Assembly: GCA_945827465.1 (NCBI GenBank)
Contig: CALZOH010000116.1
Coordinates: forward strand, 1-10,021
Direction of reading: 5' to 3'
Length of the DNA: 10,021 nucleotides
Origin: an uncultured Prevotellaceae bacterium
GTDB taxonomy: Bacteria > Bacteroidota > Bacteroidia > Bacteroidales > Bacteroidaceae
Made by a program: the position numbers and the translations under genes. This document shows positions 1 to 6,402 of the stretch, in pieces (position 1 is the stretch's first letter; each line of letters begins with the position of its first letter). Under the pieces are notes generated by a model. That model was not told the DNA's origin and searched no databases. It saw nothing but the letters and a program-made list of their open reading frames with translations.

Positions 1-60
1 GGTGTAAAATTACACTTGCTCTTCTTCAACTTAAAGTGCGCTGGTGTAAAATTACTCTTG
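1..60. repeat. Two near-palindromic repeats spaced 42 bp apart
   Basis: An 18-bp unit at 1-18 recurs at 43-60 with one mismatch (17/18). Each copy holds a short dyad. The first (2-15) is perfect, GTGTAA-AA-TTACAC. The second (44-57) is GTGTAA-AA-TTACTC. The dyad centres are 42 bp apart, close to four turns of B-DNA, as expected for two dimer sites on one face of the helix. A trailing ACTCTTGT recurs at 54-61 and 65-72. These could be operators for a gene left of the window or for the iron operon, but the dyads lie about 220-270 bp from the iron promoter. That they are regulatory is inference. Confidence 0.5.
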
Positions 61-275
61 TTCTACTCTTGTCAGGAGTGAAACAGGAATAATAGTATGT
101 TTTGCTCTCTTGAGTGTCAAGTGTGACAGGTGCGTATCAGCCTAATGACCGATTGGGTTAATTGTAGGATATTGCATGGCTTGATTTGGGTAGTTGAGGG
201 CGAACGATTAGTGGTTTTGAAGTATTTTGAATGAAAAACTTGGAGGATTCTTATTTCACATCTCTTGCCATGCTG
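61..275. other. Non-coding region upstream of the iron operon
   Basis: No convincing gene was found here. The minus-strand frame crossing 117-377 matches no family and runs into the iron transporter gene, so it is treated as chance. A small dyad TGTCA-AGTG-TGACA lies at 115-128. A GGAGG stretch near 242-246 resembles a ribosome binding site but has no start codon at a suitable distance. No classical Fur-type inverted repeat was recognised. Confidence 0.5.
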
Positions 276-283
276 TATCTTTG
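254..283 (+). promoter_or_regulatory. Bacteroidetes-type promoter of the iron operon
   Basis: TATCTTTG at 276-283 matches the Bacteroidetes -7 consensus TAnnTTTG at every fixed position. TTTC at 254-257, 18 nt upstream, is one base off the -33 element TTTG. Transcription would begin near 287-291. That puts the promoter inside the upstream extension of the reading frame opened by the TTG at 227, and therefore argues for a start at ATG 311 with a leader of about 20 nt. Confidence 0.7.
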
Positions 284-310
284 CAGCGCCAAATGGATTT
301 AGTAGGTAAG

Positions 311-2659
311 ATGACATTAAGTGAGCTTCAAATCGGGCAGTCGGCAGAGATTCTACATGTGGGAGGAAGTGGCGCATTGCGTCAGCATATCTTAGACATG
401 GGCATGATTCCCGGAACGGTAGTCAAAGTGGTGAAATATGCTCCGATGGGCGATCCGATACAATTGTTGATTCATGGATATGAGTTGACTTTGCGTTTGG
501 ATGATGCTCGGCAGATTGGGGTTTCTTTTCGTGAGTCTGAACAGACTTCAACTGAGGTGGAGGAGATGCCCCGCTTCAGTCATGAGCATCCCGGTTACGG
601 TGAAATGGGTCGTTCTCATAGTCGAGTTGACGAGCATCCTTTGTCTCGCACTGCGCTACTTTCGTTTGCCTTGGTGGGTAATCAGAATTGTGGCAAGACA
701 ACTTTGTTTAATCAGTTGACCGGTTTGAAGCAACATGTGGGCAACTTCCCCGGAGTGACGGTGGATCAAAAAAGTGGGCCTGTCAGTGGCATTTCTCATA
801 CATTGGTGACCGATTTACCCGGTATCTATTCGCTTTCACCTTATACGAATGAAGAAATCGTATCGCGCGAGTTTATCCTGAAAGAAAAACCAACGGGTAT
901 CATTAACATTGTTGATGCTACCAATATTGAGCGCAATCTTTATCTCACCATGCAGTTGTTGGAATTAGGCATTCCCACTGTGCTTGCCTTGAACATGATG
1001 GATGAAGTGCGCAATAATGGCGGAACCATTCGTATTAACGAAATGGAGAAAATGTTGGGAATCCCGGTGGTCCCTATTTCAGCCATGCGTAATGAAGGTG
1101 TAGATGAGTTGGTCAAGCATGCCCTCCATGTGGCGCGTTATCAAGAGGCTCCCGAACGTCAGGATTTTTGTAGTCCTACCGATCACGATGGTGCTGTACA
1201 TCGTTGCCTTCATGCTACGATGCACTTCATCGAAGATCATGCCAAGAAGGCGGGCATACCGGTGCGTTTTGCTGCTTCAAAGGTGATAGAAGGTGATGCC
1301 ATTGTGATTCAGTCGCTCAGTCTGACCGAGAACGAATTGCAAACCATCGGTCACATTGTTCGCCAGATGGAGGAGGAGAGAGGCTTAGATGCCGCCGCCG
1401 CTATGGCAGATATGCGATATTCGTTTATTCATAAGGTGTGTGCACATGCAGTGGTCAAACCTCGTGAGAGCATAGAGCATCGGCGCAGCAGACATATAGA
1501 TACTGTTTTGACGGGGAAGTGGACGGCATTACCGGCTTTTCTTTGCATCATGATGGCCGTATTTTGGTTCACGTTCGATGTGATAGGCGGCAATCTTCAA
1601 GCACTCTTGGAAGATCTTATCGACCGCTTCATTCGTTATGCGGATGCCACGCTTACAGCTTGGGAAGTATCTCCCGTAATACATGGTCTGGTAGTTAATG
1701 GCATCTTTACCGGTGTTGGAACGGTGTGCAGTTTCTTGCCGATTATTATTACGCTCTTTTTCTTCTTGTCAATGCTTGAAGACAGTGGTTACATGGCGCG
1801 CATTGCTTTTGTGATGGATAAACTTTTACGTAAGTTAGGTTTATCGGGACGGTCTATAGTTCCTTTGCTCATTGGTTTTGGTTGTAGTGTGCCCAGTGTC
1901 ATGGCATCGCGTACCCTTCCTTCAGAGCGTGACCGAAAACTTACCGTGATGCTTACTCCTTTCATGAGTTGTACGGCGAAGTTGCCTATTTATGCCTTTT
2001 TCAGTGTAGCCTTTTTCCCTGAAAACGCTGCTTGGATCATGATTTCTCTCTACATCCTCGGAATTGTGGTAGGCATCATCATGGCCTTGTTGATGAAGAA
2101 GACCGTTTATCGGGGCGAAGCGGTTCCGTTCGTGATGGAACTGCCCAATTATCGCATTCCCGGTGTTAAATCGGTGGTGCATTTGTTGTGGGACAAGTCT
2201 CGCGACTTCCTTCAGAGAGCTTTTTCCGTCATCTTTATAGCCACCATCGTCATTTGGTTTCTTCAGAGTTTTGACTTCCGTCTACAGTTGGTGGCCGACT
2301 CGCAGCATAGCATGCTGGCACGTCTGGCAGACTTGATAACACCTTTGTTCTCTCCGATGGGTTACGACGATTGGCGCGTTGTAACGTCATTGATATCTGG
2401 ATTTATGGCTAAGGAGAGTATTGTGTCAACCTTGACCGTTCTGTTTGGTTCTTCAGAAGAATTGCTGCAGACGATGAGTGCTGTTTCGGCCTACTCTTTA
2501 TTGGTGTTTTGCCTGCTCTACACTCCATGTGTGGCCGCGTTTGCTACCATACGGCGGGAGATGGGCAATCGTTTTGCTGCGATACTTGTAGTGTGGCAAT
2601 GTGTCGTGGCTTGGTTGTGTTCGTTCATCGTTTATCGTCTCATTATGCTGTTCTTGTAG
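311..2659 (+). CDS. feoB: FeoA-FeoB fusion ferrous iron transporter
   Basis: This is a GTP-dependent Fe(II) importer of the inner membrane, 782 residues from ATG 311. Residues 1-72 form a FeoA (SH3-like) domain. A His-containing linker follows (His91, 93, 103, 109). The G domain has P-loop GNQNCGKT (123-130), GNFPGVT in the switch region, DLPG (168-171), NMMD (228-231) and SAM (257-259). After a helical segment, hydrophobic membrane helices start near residue 404. They include the two Gate-type motifs GCSVP (524-528) and SCTAKLP (553-559), and CLLYTPC (734-740) near the C-terminus. FeoA-FeoB fusions are known in Bacteroidales. The frame can be opened at TTG 227 or ATG 293, but the promoter at 254-283 and the FeoA-like opening MTLSELQIG favour 311. 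The next gene starts 3 nt after the stop. No frameshift or missing motif was seen. Confidence 0.95.
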   Translation: MTLSELQIGQSAEILHVGGSGALRQHILDMGMIPGTVVKVVKYAPMGDPIQLLIHGYELTLRLDDARQIGVSFRESEQTSTEVEEMPRFSHEHPGYGEMGRSHSRVDEHPLSRTALLSFALVGNQNCGKTTLFNQLTGLKQHVGNFPGVTVDQKSGPVSGISHTLVTDLPGIYSLSPYTNEEIVSREFILKEKPTGIINIVDATNIERNLYLTMQLLELGIPTVLALNMMDEVRNNGGTIRINEMEKMLGIPVVPISAMRNEGVDELVKHALHVARYQEAPERQDFCSPTDHDGAVHRCLHATMHFIEDHAKKAGIPVRFAASKVIEGDAIVIQSLSLTENELQTIGHIVRQMEEERGLDAAAAMADMRYSFIHKVCAHAVVKPRESIEHRRSRHIDTVLTGKWTALPAFLCIMMAVFWFTFDVIGGNLQALLEDLIDRFIRYADATLTAWEVSPVIHGLVVNGIFTGVGTVCSFLPIIITLFFFLSMLEDSGYMARIAFVMDKLLRKLGLSGRSIVPLLIGFGCSVPSVMASRTLPSERDRKLTVMLTPFMSCTAKLPIYAFFSVAFFPENAAWIMISLYILGIVVGIIMALLMKKTVYRGEAVPFVMELPNYRIPGVKSVVHLLWDKSRDFLQRAFSVIFIATIVIWFLQSFDFRLQLVADSQHSMLARLADLITPLFSPMGYDDWRVVTSLISGFMAKESIVSTLTVLFGSSEELLQTMSAVSAYSLLVFCLLYTPCVAAFATIRREMGNRFAAILVVWQCVVAWLCSFIVYRLIMLFL

Positions 2660-2662
2660 AGT

Positions 2663-2830
2663 ATGAATCTGATAAGTCTTATCCTGCTTCTTGTCATCTT
2701 ACTCTATTCCATATATGTTTTGGTGCAACTTCATCGTCGTCATCGCAAGAATGGAGGTAATTGTTCTTCATGTGATGCTTCGGGTTGTATATTCCGAAAC
2801 ATCAGTTCGCGTGACCGGAATAAGAAATGA
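2663..2830 (+). CDS. FeoB-associated Cys-rich membrane protein
   Basis: This 55-residue protein begins at an ATG 3 nt after the iron transporter's stop, so the two are surely co-transcribed and probably translationally coupled. Residues 3-22 are a single hydrophobic helix (LISLILLLVILLYSIYVLV). A basic stretch (HRRHRK) follows, then a cysteine cluster CxxC-xxxx-C at Cys34, Cys37 and Cys42, and a polar, basic tail. Length, helix, cysteine cluster and position directly behind feoB match the family named FeoB-associated Cys-rich membrane protein. Its molecular role is not established. By inference, the basic segment next to the helix would place the cysteines on the cytoplasmic side, where they could accept or sense incoming Fe(II). 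A longer overlapping frame at 2509-2760 is a chance frame. Confidence 0.85.
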   Translation: MNLISLILLLVILLYSIYVLVQLHRRHRKNGGNCSSCDASGCIFRNISSRDRNKK

Positions 2831-2862
2831 ATTAATCTAAGCCAGGTTTTGAATAATATAAA

Positions 2863-2892
2863 AAGAACCCAATGATTACTCATTGAGTTCTT
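2863..2892 (-). terminator. Terminator hairpin behind tRNA-Ser, possibly bidirectional
   Basis: The arms at 2863-2875 and 2880-2892 pair over 13 bp (one wobble) around a 4-nt loop. On the minus strand the stem ends in TTCTT and continues into TTTATATT, a fair U-tract just behind the tRNA. On the plus strand it lies 32 nt behind the Cys-rich gene and ends TTCTTCTT, so it could also end the iron operon. Confidence 0.75.
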
Positions 2893-2894
2893 CT

Positions 2895-2985
2895 TGGCGG
2901 AAAGTGAGGGATTCAAACCCCCGGTACGGACAAGCCGTACAGCGGATTTCGAGTCCGCCCCGATCGTTCACTCCGGCAACTTTCC
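2895..2985 (-). tRNA. tRNA-Ser (anticodon CGA), CCA encoded
   Basis: The minus strand folds as a class II tRNA of 91 nt including CCA. The acceptor stem is GGAAAGT/ACTTTCC with discriminator G, followed by encoded CCA. The D stem is CCG/CGG. The anticodon stem is GCGGA/TCCGC with loop CTCGAAA, giving anticodon CGA at 2951-2949, which reads UCG serine codons. The long variable arm has stem GTACGG/CCGTAC, as expected for serine. The T arm has loop TTTGAAT. All stems are intact and no intron is present. It lies in the same direction as, and 63 nt behind, the serine biosynthesis genes. Confidence 0.95.
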
Positions 2986-2997
2986 TAATTGTGCGTG

Positions 2998-3005
2998 CAA
3001 AAGTA
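2998..3005 (-). promoter_or_regulatory. -7 promoter element of tRNA-Ser
   Basis: On the minus strand TACTTTTG matches TAnnTTTG exactly and ends 12 nt before the mature tRNA 5' end, a normal distance for a tRNA promoter. No good -33 element is seen at the usual spacing. The element sits inside an imperfect inverted repeat, GTGCGTGCAA (2991-3000) against TTGCGCGCAC (3021-3030), with 9/10 positions pairing. That hairpin might also end the upstream DUF1015 transcript. Confidence 0.6.
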
Positions 3006-3048
3006 CAAAACTTTTTGCAATTGCGCGCACAAGCCTATTTGTTTTTGT

Positions 3049-4296
3049 TTAGTTGAGTCGATGTATTACCAAACCACTGCGCAGTTTTGGTTCAAACCAA
3101 GTTGCCTTGGGCGGCATAATCTTTCCGCTGTCGGCAATATCCATGATTTGTTTCATAGTAACAGGATATAGAGCCAAAGCCATTTTCATTTCTCCCGAAT
3201 CAACGCGACGTTTGAGTTCGCCCAATCCTCTGAGGCCGCCAACAAAGTCAATGCGCTTGTCCGTGCGAAGATCTTTGATGTTCAGCAGATGGTCTAAGAT
3301 AAGGCGGGATGAAATGTCTACGTCCAATACGCCGATGGGATCTTGGTCGTTATAAGTTCCGGGCTTGGCATTCAACTTGTACCAATGTTCTTCCAGATAG
3401 AGAGAGAACTCATGCAGTTGTTGCGGACGATAGATTTCCGTACCCATATCTTCAACGGTGAAGTTTTCGGCCAATGCTTTCAAGAATTCTGTTGCTGTCA
3501 TACCGTTCAAATCTTTAACAACACGGTTGTAGTCCAAGATGGTCAGTTGGCTGGCTGGGAAACAAACGGCCATGAAGAAGTTATATTCTTCCTTGCCGGT
3601 AGTTTGCGGGTTATTCTTTACCTTTTCGGCACCAACTAATGCAGCTGCAGCCGAGCGGTGGTGTCCGTCGGCAATGTAGAGTGACGGAATGGTTGCAAAC
3701 GTTTCAGTGATGGTTTGAATGTCGGCACTATCTGAAATAATCCAGAATTGATGGCGGAAACCGTCGATGGGTGCAATGAAATCATATTCGGGTGCAGTGG
3801 CAGCGTATTTGTTGATGAGAGCTGTAAGTGTGGGGTGGTCAGGGTAGGCAAAAAACACCGGTTCCATATTGGCATTGCAGATGCGGACGTGTTTCATGCG
3901 ATCTTCTTCTTTGTCCTTACGTGTTAACTCATGCTTCTTGATAACTCCGTTCAGATAATCTGCTACGGCAGCGCAAACCACCAAGCCGAATTGGGTCTTA
4001 CCATTCATGGTTTGAGCATACAGATAGTAGTTCTCCTGCTTGTCTTGTACCAGCCAGCCATTATCTTGAAAGAGTTGAAAATGTTCTGCCGCACTTTCAT
4101 ACACCCGAGGATCATATTCACTGGTTCCTTGAGGAAAGTTGATTTCAGGTTTGATGATATGATAGAGCGACTTCTCGTTATTGCCAGCTTCGGTGCGTGC
4201 TTCTTCAGAGTTAAGCACGTCGTAGGGTCTTGACTCTACATCTTCCACGTAGGTCTTAGGTGGGCGTATGCCTTTGAAGGGTTTAATGATTGCCAT
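3049..4296 (-). CDS. DUF1015 family protein (function unknown)
   Basis: This 415-residue soluble protein shows the hallmarks of the DUF1015 family: an N-terminal AIIKPFKGIRPP, a middle HExT segment (HELTRKDKEEDR, about 122-133), and the signature ADGHHRSAA at 209-217. No signal peptide or membrane helix is seen. Start ATG 4296 is chosen because the upstream frame extension to TTG 4335 runs through a large hairpin and the family opens with the IxPFxG motif. It is the third gene after serC and serA, 96 nt behind serA, with no convincing promoter between, so it is probably in the same transcript. The family has no role I can state as proven. The GHHR signature loosely resembles the GxHR/GxRR motif of ParB/sulfiredoxin-fold proteins, which include the free-serine kinase SerK. 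That link is speculation, but it would suit the operon. Confidence 0.85.
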   Translation of the reverse strand: MAIIKPFKGIRPPKTYVEDVESRPYDVLNSEEARTEAGNNEKSLYHIIKPEINFPQGTSEYDPRVYESAAEHFQLFQDNGWLVQDKQENYYLYAQTMNGKTQFGLVVCAAVADYLNGVIKKHELTRKDKEEDRMKHVRICNANMEPVFFAYPDHPTLTALINKYAATAPEYDFIAPIDGFRHQFWIISDSADIQTITETFATIPSLYIADGHHRSAAAALVGAEKVKNNPQTTGKEEYNFFMAVCFPASQLTILDYNRVVKDLNGMTATEFLKALAENFTVEDMGTEIYRPQQLHEFSLYLEEHWYKLNAKPGTYNDQDPIGVLDVDISSRLILDHLLNIKDLRTDKRIDFVGGLRGLGELKRRVDSGEMKMALALYPVTMKQIMDIADSGKIMPPKATWFEPKLRSGLVIHRLN

Positions 4297-4319
4297 ATTT
4301 GATGTTGTATTGAAACAAT

Positions 4320-4367
4320 TAAAGACTAAAAACAACCCGAAATAGTTTCGTGTGTTTTTAGTCTTTA
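4320..4367 (-). promoter_or_regulatory. Long perfect inverted repeat between serA and the DUF1015 gene
   Basis: The arms at 4320-4334 and 4353-4367 pair over 15 bp without mismatch (TAAAGACTAAAAACA and its complement). Inside the 18-nt spacer, CGAAA (4338-4342) and TTTCG (4346-4350) form a second 5-bp stem with a 3-nt loop. The structure starts 25 nt after the serA stop and ends 23 nt before the DUF1015 ATG. The sequence after it on the minus strand, ATTGTTTC, is a poor U-tract, so an attenuator, an mRNA-stabilising stem or a processing site is as likely as a full terminator. The structure is seen directly; the function is inferred. Confidence 0.65.
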
Positions 4368-4392
4368 GTGATTCTCGTTATTGATAAATAGA

Positions 4393-5313
4393 TTATTTAT
4401 TTACTTGGAATTTGTTGTCGCCATCCTTGAGAAAACCTACGATTTGGTTGGCAGCTGCGATACCTGCGTTGATATTGGCTTCGGCAGTTTGTGCACCCAT
4501 CTTTTTGGGGGTAGCAAAGTAGCGTCCGGCAAATTTCTCGGCAAAGACAGCGTCGGCATCAGGCTTGATGTCTGAAATGTATTTCAAATCGGTACGTTCC
4601 TCAAGGGTCTTGATCAGTTCGGCCTCATTAATGATTTCCTTACGGGCTGTATTGATGAGGATGGCATCTTGTTTCATACTCGAAACCAATTGGGCATTGA
4701 TGCTTTGACAGGTTTCGGGTGTTGCCGGGATGTGTAGGCTTACCACATCGCTCGTCTTGAAGAGTTCTTCCTGCGATGTCACAGATTTTACGTCGGCTGC
4801 TTCAATGGCTTCTGCCGGGCAATAAGCGTCGAAAGCTTGAACCTTCATGCCGAATCCTTTAGCAATGCGTGCTACGTTGCGACCCACGTTACCGAAGGCC
4901 AGCAGACCCAGGGTCTTGCCCTTGAGCTCGCTTCCCGATTTGCCGTTGAAGAAGTTACGAACGGTGAATACCAACAGTCCCATAACCAGTTCGGCAACAG
5001 CATTGGCATTTTGTCCCGGAGTGTTCATCACTACTACGTTGTGGGCAGTTGCGGCAGCCAAGTCAATGTTGTCGTAACCGGCACCGGCGCGAACAACAAT
5101 CTTTAGTTGTGGAGCAGCAGCAAATACATCTTCGCCAATTTTGTCGCTGCGAACAATCAAGGCGTCAACATCAGCTACGGCAGCTAACAGTGCTTCACGT
5201 TCGGTGTACTTTTCCAACAGAGCCAATTCATAACCGGCATCAGTCAGAACTTCCTTAATACCCTTAACAGCAACAGCTGCAAAAGGTTTTTCTGTAGCGA
5301 TAAGTACTTTCAT
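4393..5313 (-). CDS. serA: D-3-phosphoglycerate dehydrogenase, short lysine type
   Basis: It oxidises 3-phosphoglycerate to 3-phosphohydroxypyruvate with NAD+, the first step of serine synthesis, in the cytoplasm. At 306 residues it is the short form with only substrate and nucleotide domains. The regulatory domains that follow in E. coli SerA (about 410 residues) are absent. Visible features are RAGAGYDNID (75-84), a Rossmann motif with Ala139 where the first glycine of GxGxxG usually stands (AFGNVG, 139-144), Asp162 at the end of the second strand (NAD preference), and catalytic Arg224 in NTAR. The usual catalytic histidine (TPH) is Lys270 in TPKKMGAQTAEA. Lysine in this place is known from the type IIIK enzymes, including that of Entamoeba, so activity is expected. 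It lies 21 nt behind serC. The pairing with serC makes another 2-hydroxyacid dehydrogenase unlikely. Confidence 0.92.
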   Translation of the reverse strand: MKVLIATEKPFAAVAVKGIKEVLTDAGYELALLEKYTEREALLAAVADVDALIVRSDKIGEDVFAAAPQLKIVVRAGAGYDNIDLAAATAHNVVVMNTPGQNANAVAELVMGLLVFTVRNFFNGKSGSELKGKTLGLLAFGNVGRNVARIAKGFGMKVQAFDAYCPAEAIEAADVKSVTSQEELFKTSDVVSLHIPATPETCQSINAQLVSSMKQDAILINTARKEIINEAELIKTLEERTDLKYISDIKPDADAVFAEKFAGRYFATPKKMGAQTAEANINAGIAAANQIVGFLKDGDNKFQVNK

Positions 5314-5334
5314 TTTATTATAATTGTAAATGAA

Positions 5335-6402
5335 TTAGTGTTTCAACTCAAATTCTTTCATGCAATCAACCAAGGCGCGTACACCTTCTTCGCTCATCGC
5401 GTTGTAGCAAGATGCACGGAAACCACCAACAGATCGGTGACCTTTGATACCTACCATTCCTCTTTCTGTAGCTAATGCCATGAAATCGGCTTCAAGATCT
5501 TTGTATTCGTCATTCATTACGAAGCAAATGTTCATGCGTGAACGGTCTTCACTTTCAACTGTGCCGCGGAACATCTTGTTGCGATCGATTTCGTCATAAA
5601 GAATGTTGGAGCGGAGTTCAGCGCGACGTTCCATTTCCTTTACACCGCCTTGAGCTTTAACCCAACGCAGATTCATTAGGGCAGAGTAGATGGGCACTAC
5701 GGGAGGTGTGTTGAACATACTGCCTTTTTCAATGTGGGTCTTGTAATTCAGCATGGTAGGAATAGGGCGAGTCACCTTGTCTACAGCATCCTTGCGAATA
5801 ATCACAAAGGTTACACCAGCCATTGATAAGTTCTTTTGCGCACCGCCATAGATGGCCAGATACTTGCTAACGTCAATGGGGCGAGAGAGAATGTCGCTCG
5901 ACATGTCTGCTACCATCAATATCGGACTGTCGGGATCTTGGCGAATCTCGGTTCCGAAGATGGTGTTGTTACTTGTATAGTGAAAATAATCTGCGTCAGA
6001 AGGAATGGTATAGTTTTTGGGGATGTAGGTGAAGTTTTTGTCTGCTGATGAAGCAACCTCAACTACTTCACCGAAAAGTTTGGCTTCTTTGATAGCTTTC
6101 TTTGACCATGTTCCTGTGTTCAAATAAGCGGCTTTCTTTTCCAAGAAATTGAAGGGAACCATGCAGAATTGCATGCTGGCACCGCCTCCCAGGAACAATA
6201 CTGTGAAATCTTCAGGTACATCAAGTAATTCTTTCAGCAAAGCTTCGGCTTCGTCAACTACCGGTTGAAAATCTTTAGCTCGGTGGCTAATCTCCATTAA
6301 AGAAAGACCTGAATTGTTGAAATCCAAGCACGCCTGTGCTGTCTGTTCAATTACTTCACGGGGTAGAATAGAAGGTCCCGCATTGAAATTATACTTTTTC
6401 AT
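5335..6402 (-). CDS. serC: Phosphoserine aminotransferase
   Basis: This PLP enzyme transfers the amino group of glutamate to 3-phosphohydroxypyruvate, giving O-phosphoserine, the second step of serine synthesis. It can also act on the related intermediate in vitamin B6 synthesis. It has 355 residues, close to the usual 360. It opens with the typical YNFNAGPSILP. Other features are SHRAKDF with His40 and Arg41 for substrate phosphate, LGGGASMQF (71-79), Trp99 stacking on the cofactor, Asp166 in VADMSSD, SRPID, and the PLP lysine Lys190 in YGGAQKNLSMAG. It is the first gene of the serC-serA-DUF1015 unit. The leader is A/T-rich without a Shine-Dalgarno, which is usual for this phylum. Nothing is missing or odd. 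Confidence 0.97.
   Translation of the reverse strand: MKKYNFNAGPSILPREVIEQTAQACLDFNNSGLSLMEISHRAKDFQPVVDEAEALLKELLDVPEDFTVLFLGGGASMQFCMVPFNFLEKKAAYLNTGTWSKKAIKEAKLFGEVVEVASSADKNFTYIPKNYTIPSDADYFHYTSNNTIFGTEIRQDPDSPILMVADMSSDILSRPIDVSKYLAIYGGAQKNLSMAGVTFVIIRKDAVDKVTRPIPTMLNYKTHIEKGSMFNTPPVVPIYSALMNLRWVKAQGGVKEMERRAELRSNILYDEIDRNKMFRGTVESEDRSRMNICFVMNDEYKDLEADFMALATERGMVGIKGHRSVGGFRASCYNAMSEEGVRALVDCMKEFELKH

Noticed and set aside
270..302. Ten-codon frame beginning ATG CTG TAT ahead of the iron transporter
   Set aside because: It spans the -7 promoter element and would not be transcribed from that promoter. The GGAGG at 242-246 is too far from its ATG.
117..377. Minus-strand frame of 86 codons upstream of and overlapping the iron transporter start
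   Set aside because: No recognisable family, overlaps the promoter and the FeoA domain, and composition is unremarkable.
2509..2760. 83-codon plus-strand frame across the end of the iron transporter gene
   Set aside because: It overlaps two genes with clear family features in other frames and shows none of its own.
4320..4370. Separate promoter for the DUF1015 gene
   Set aside because: No TAnnTTTG element with suitable spacing to ATG 4296 is present on the minus strand. The stretch is better explained by the inverted repeat.
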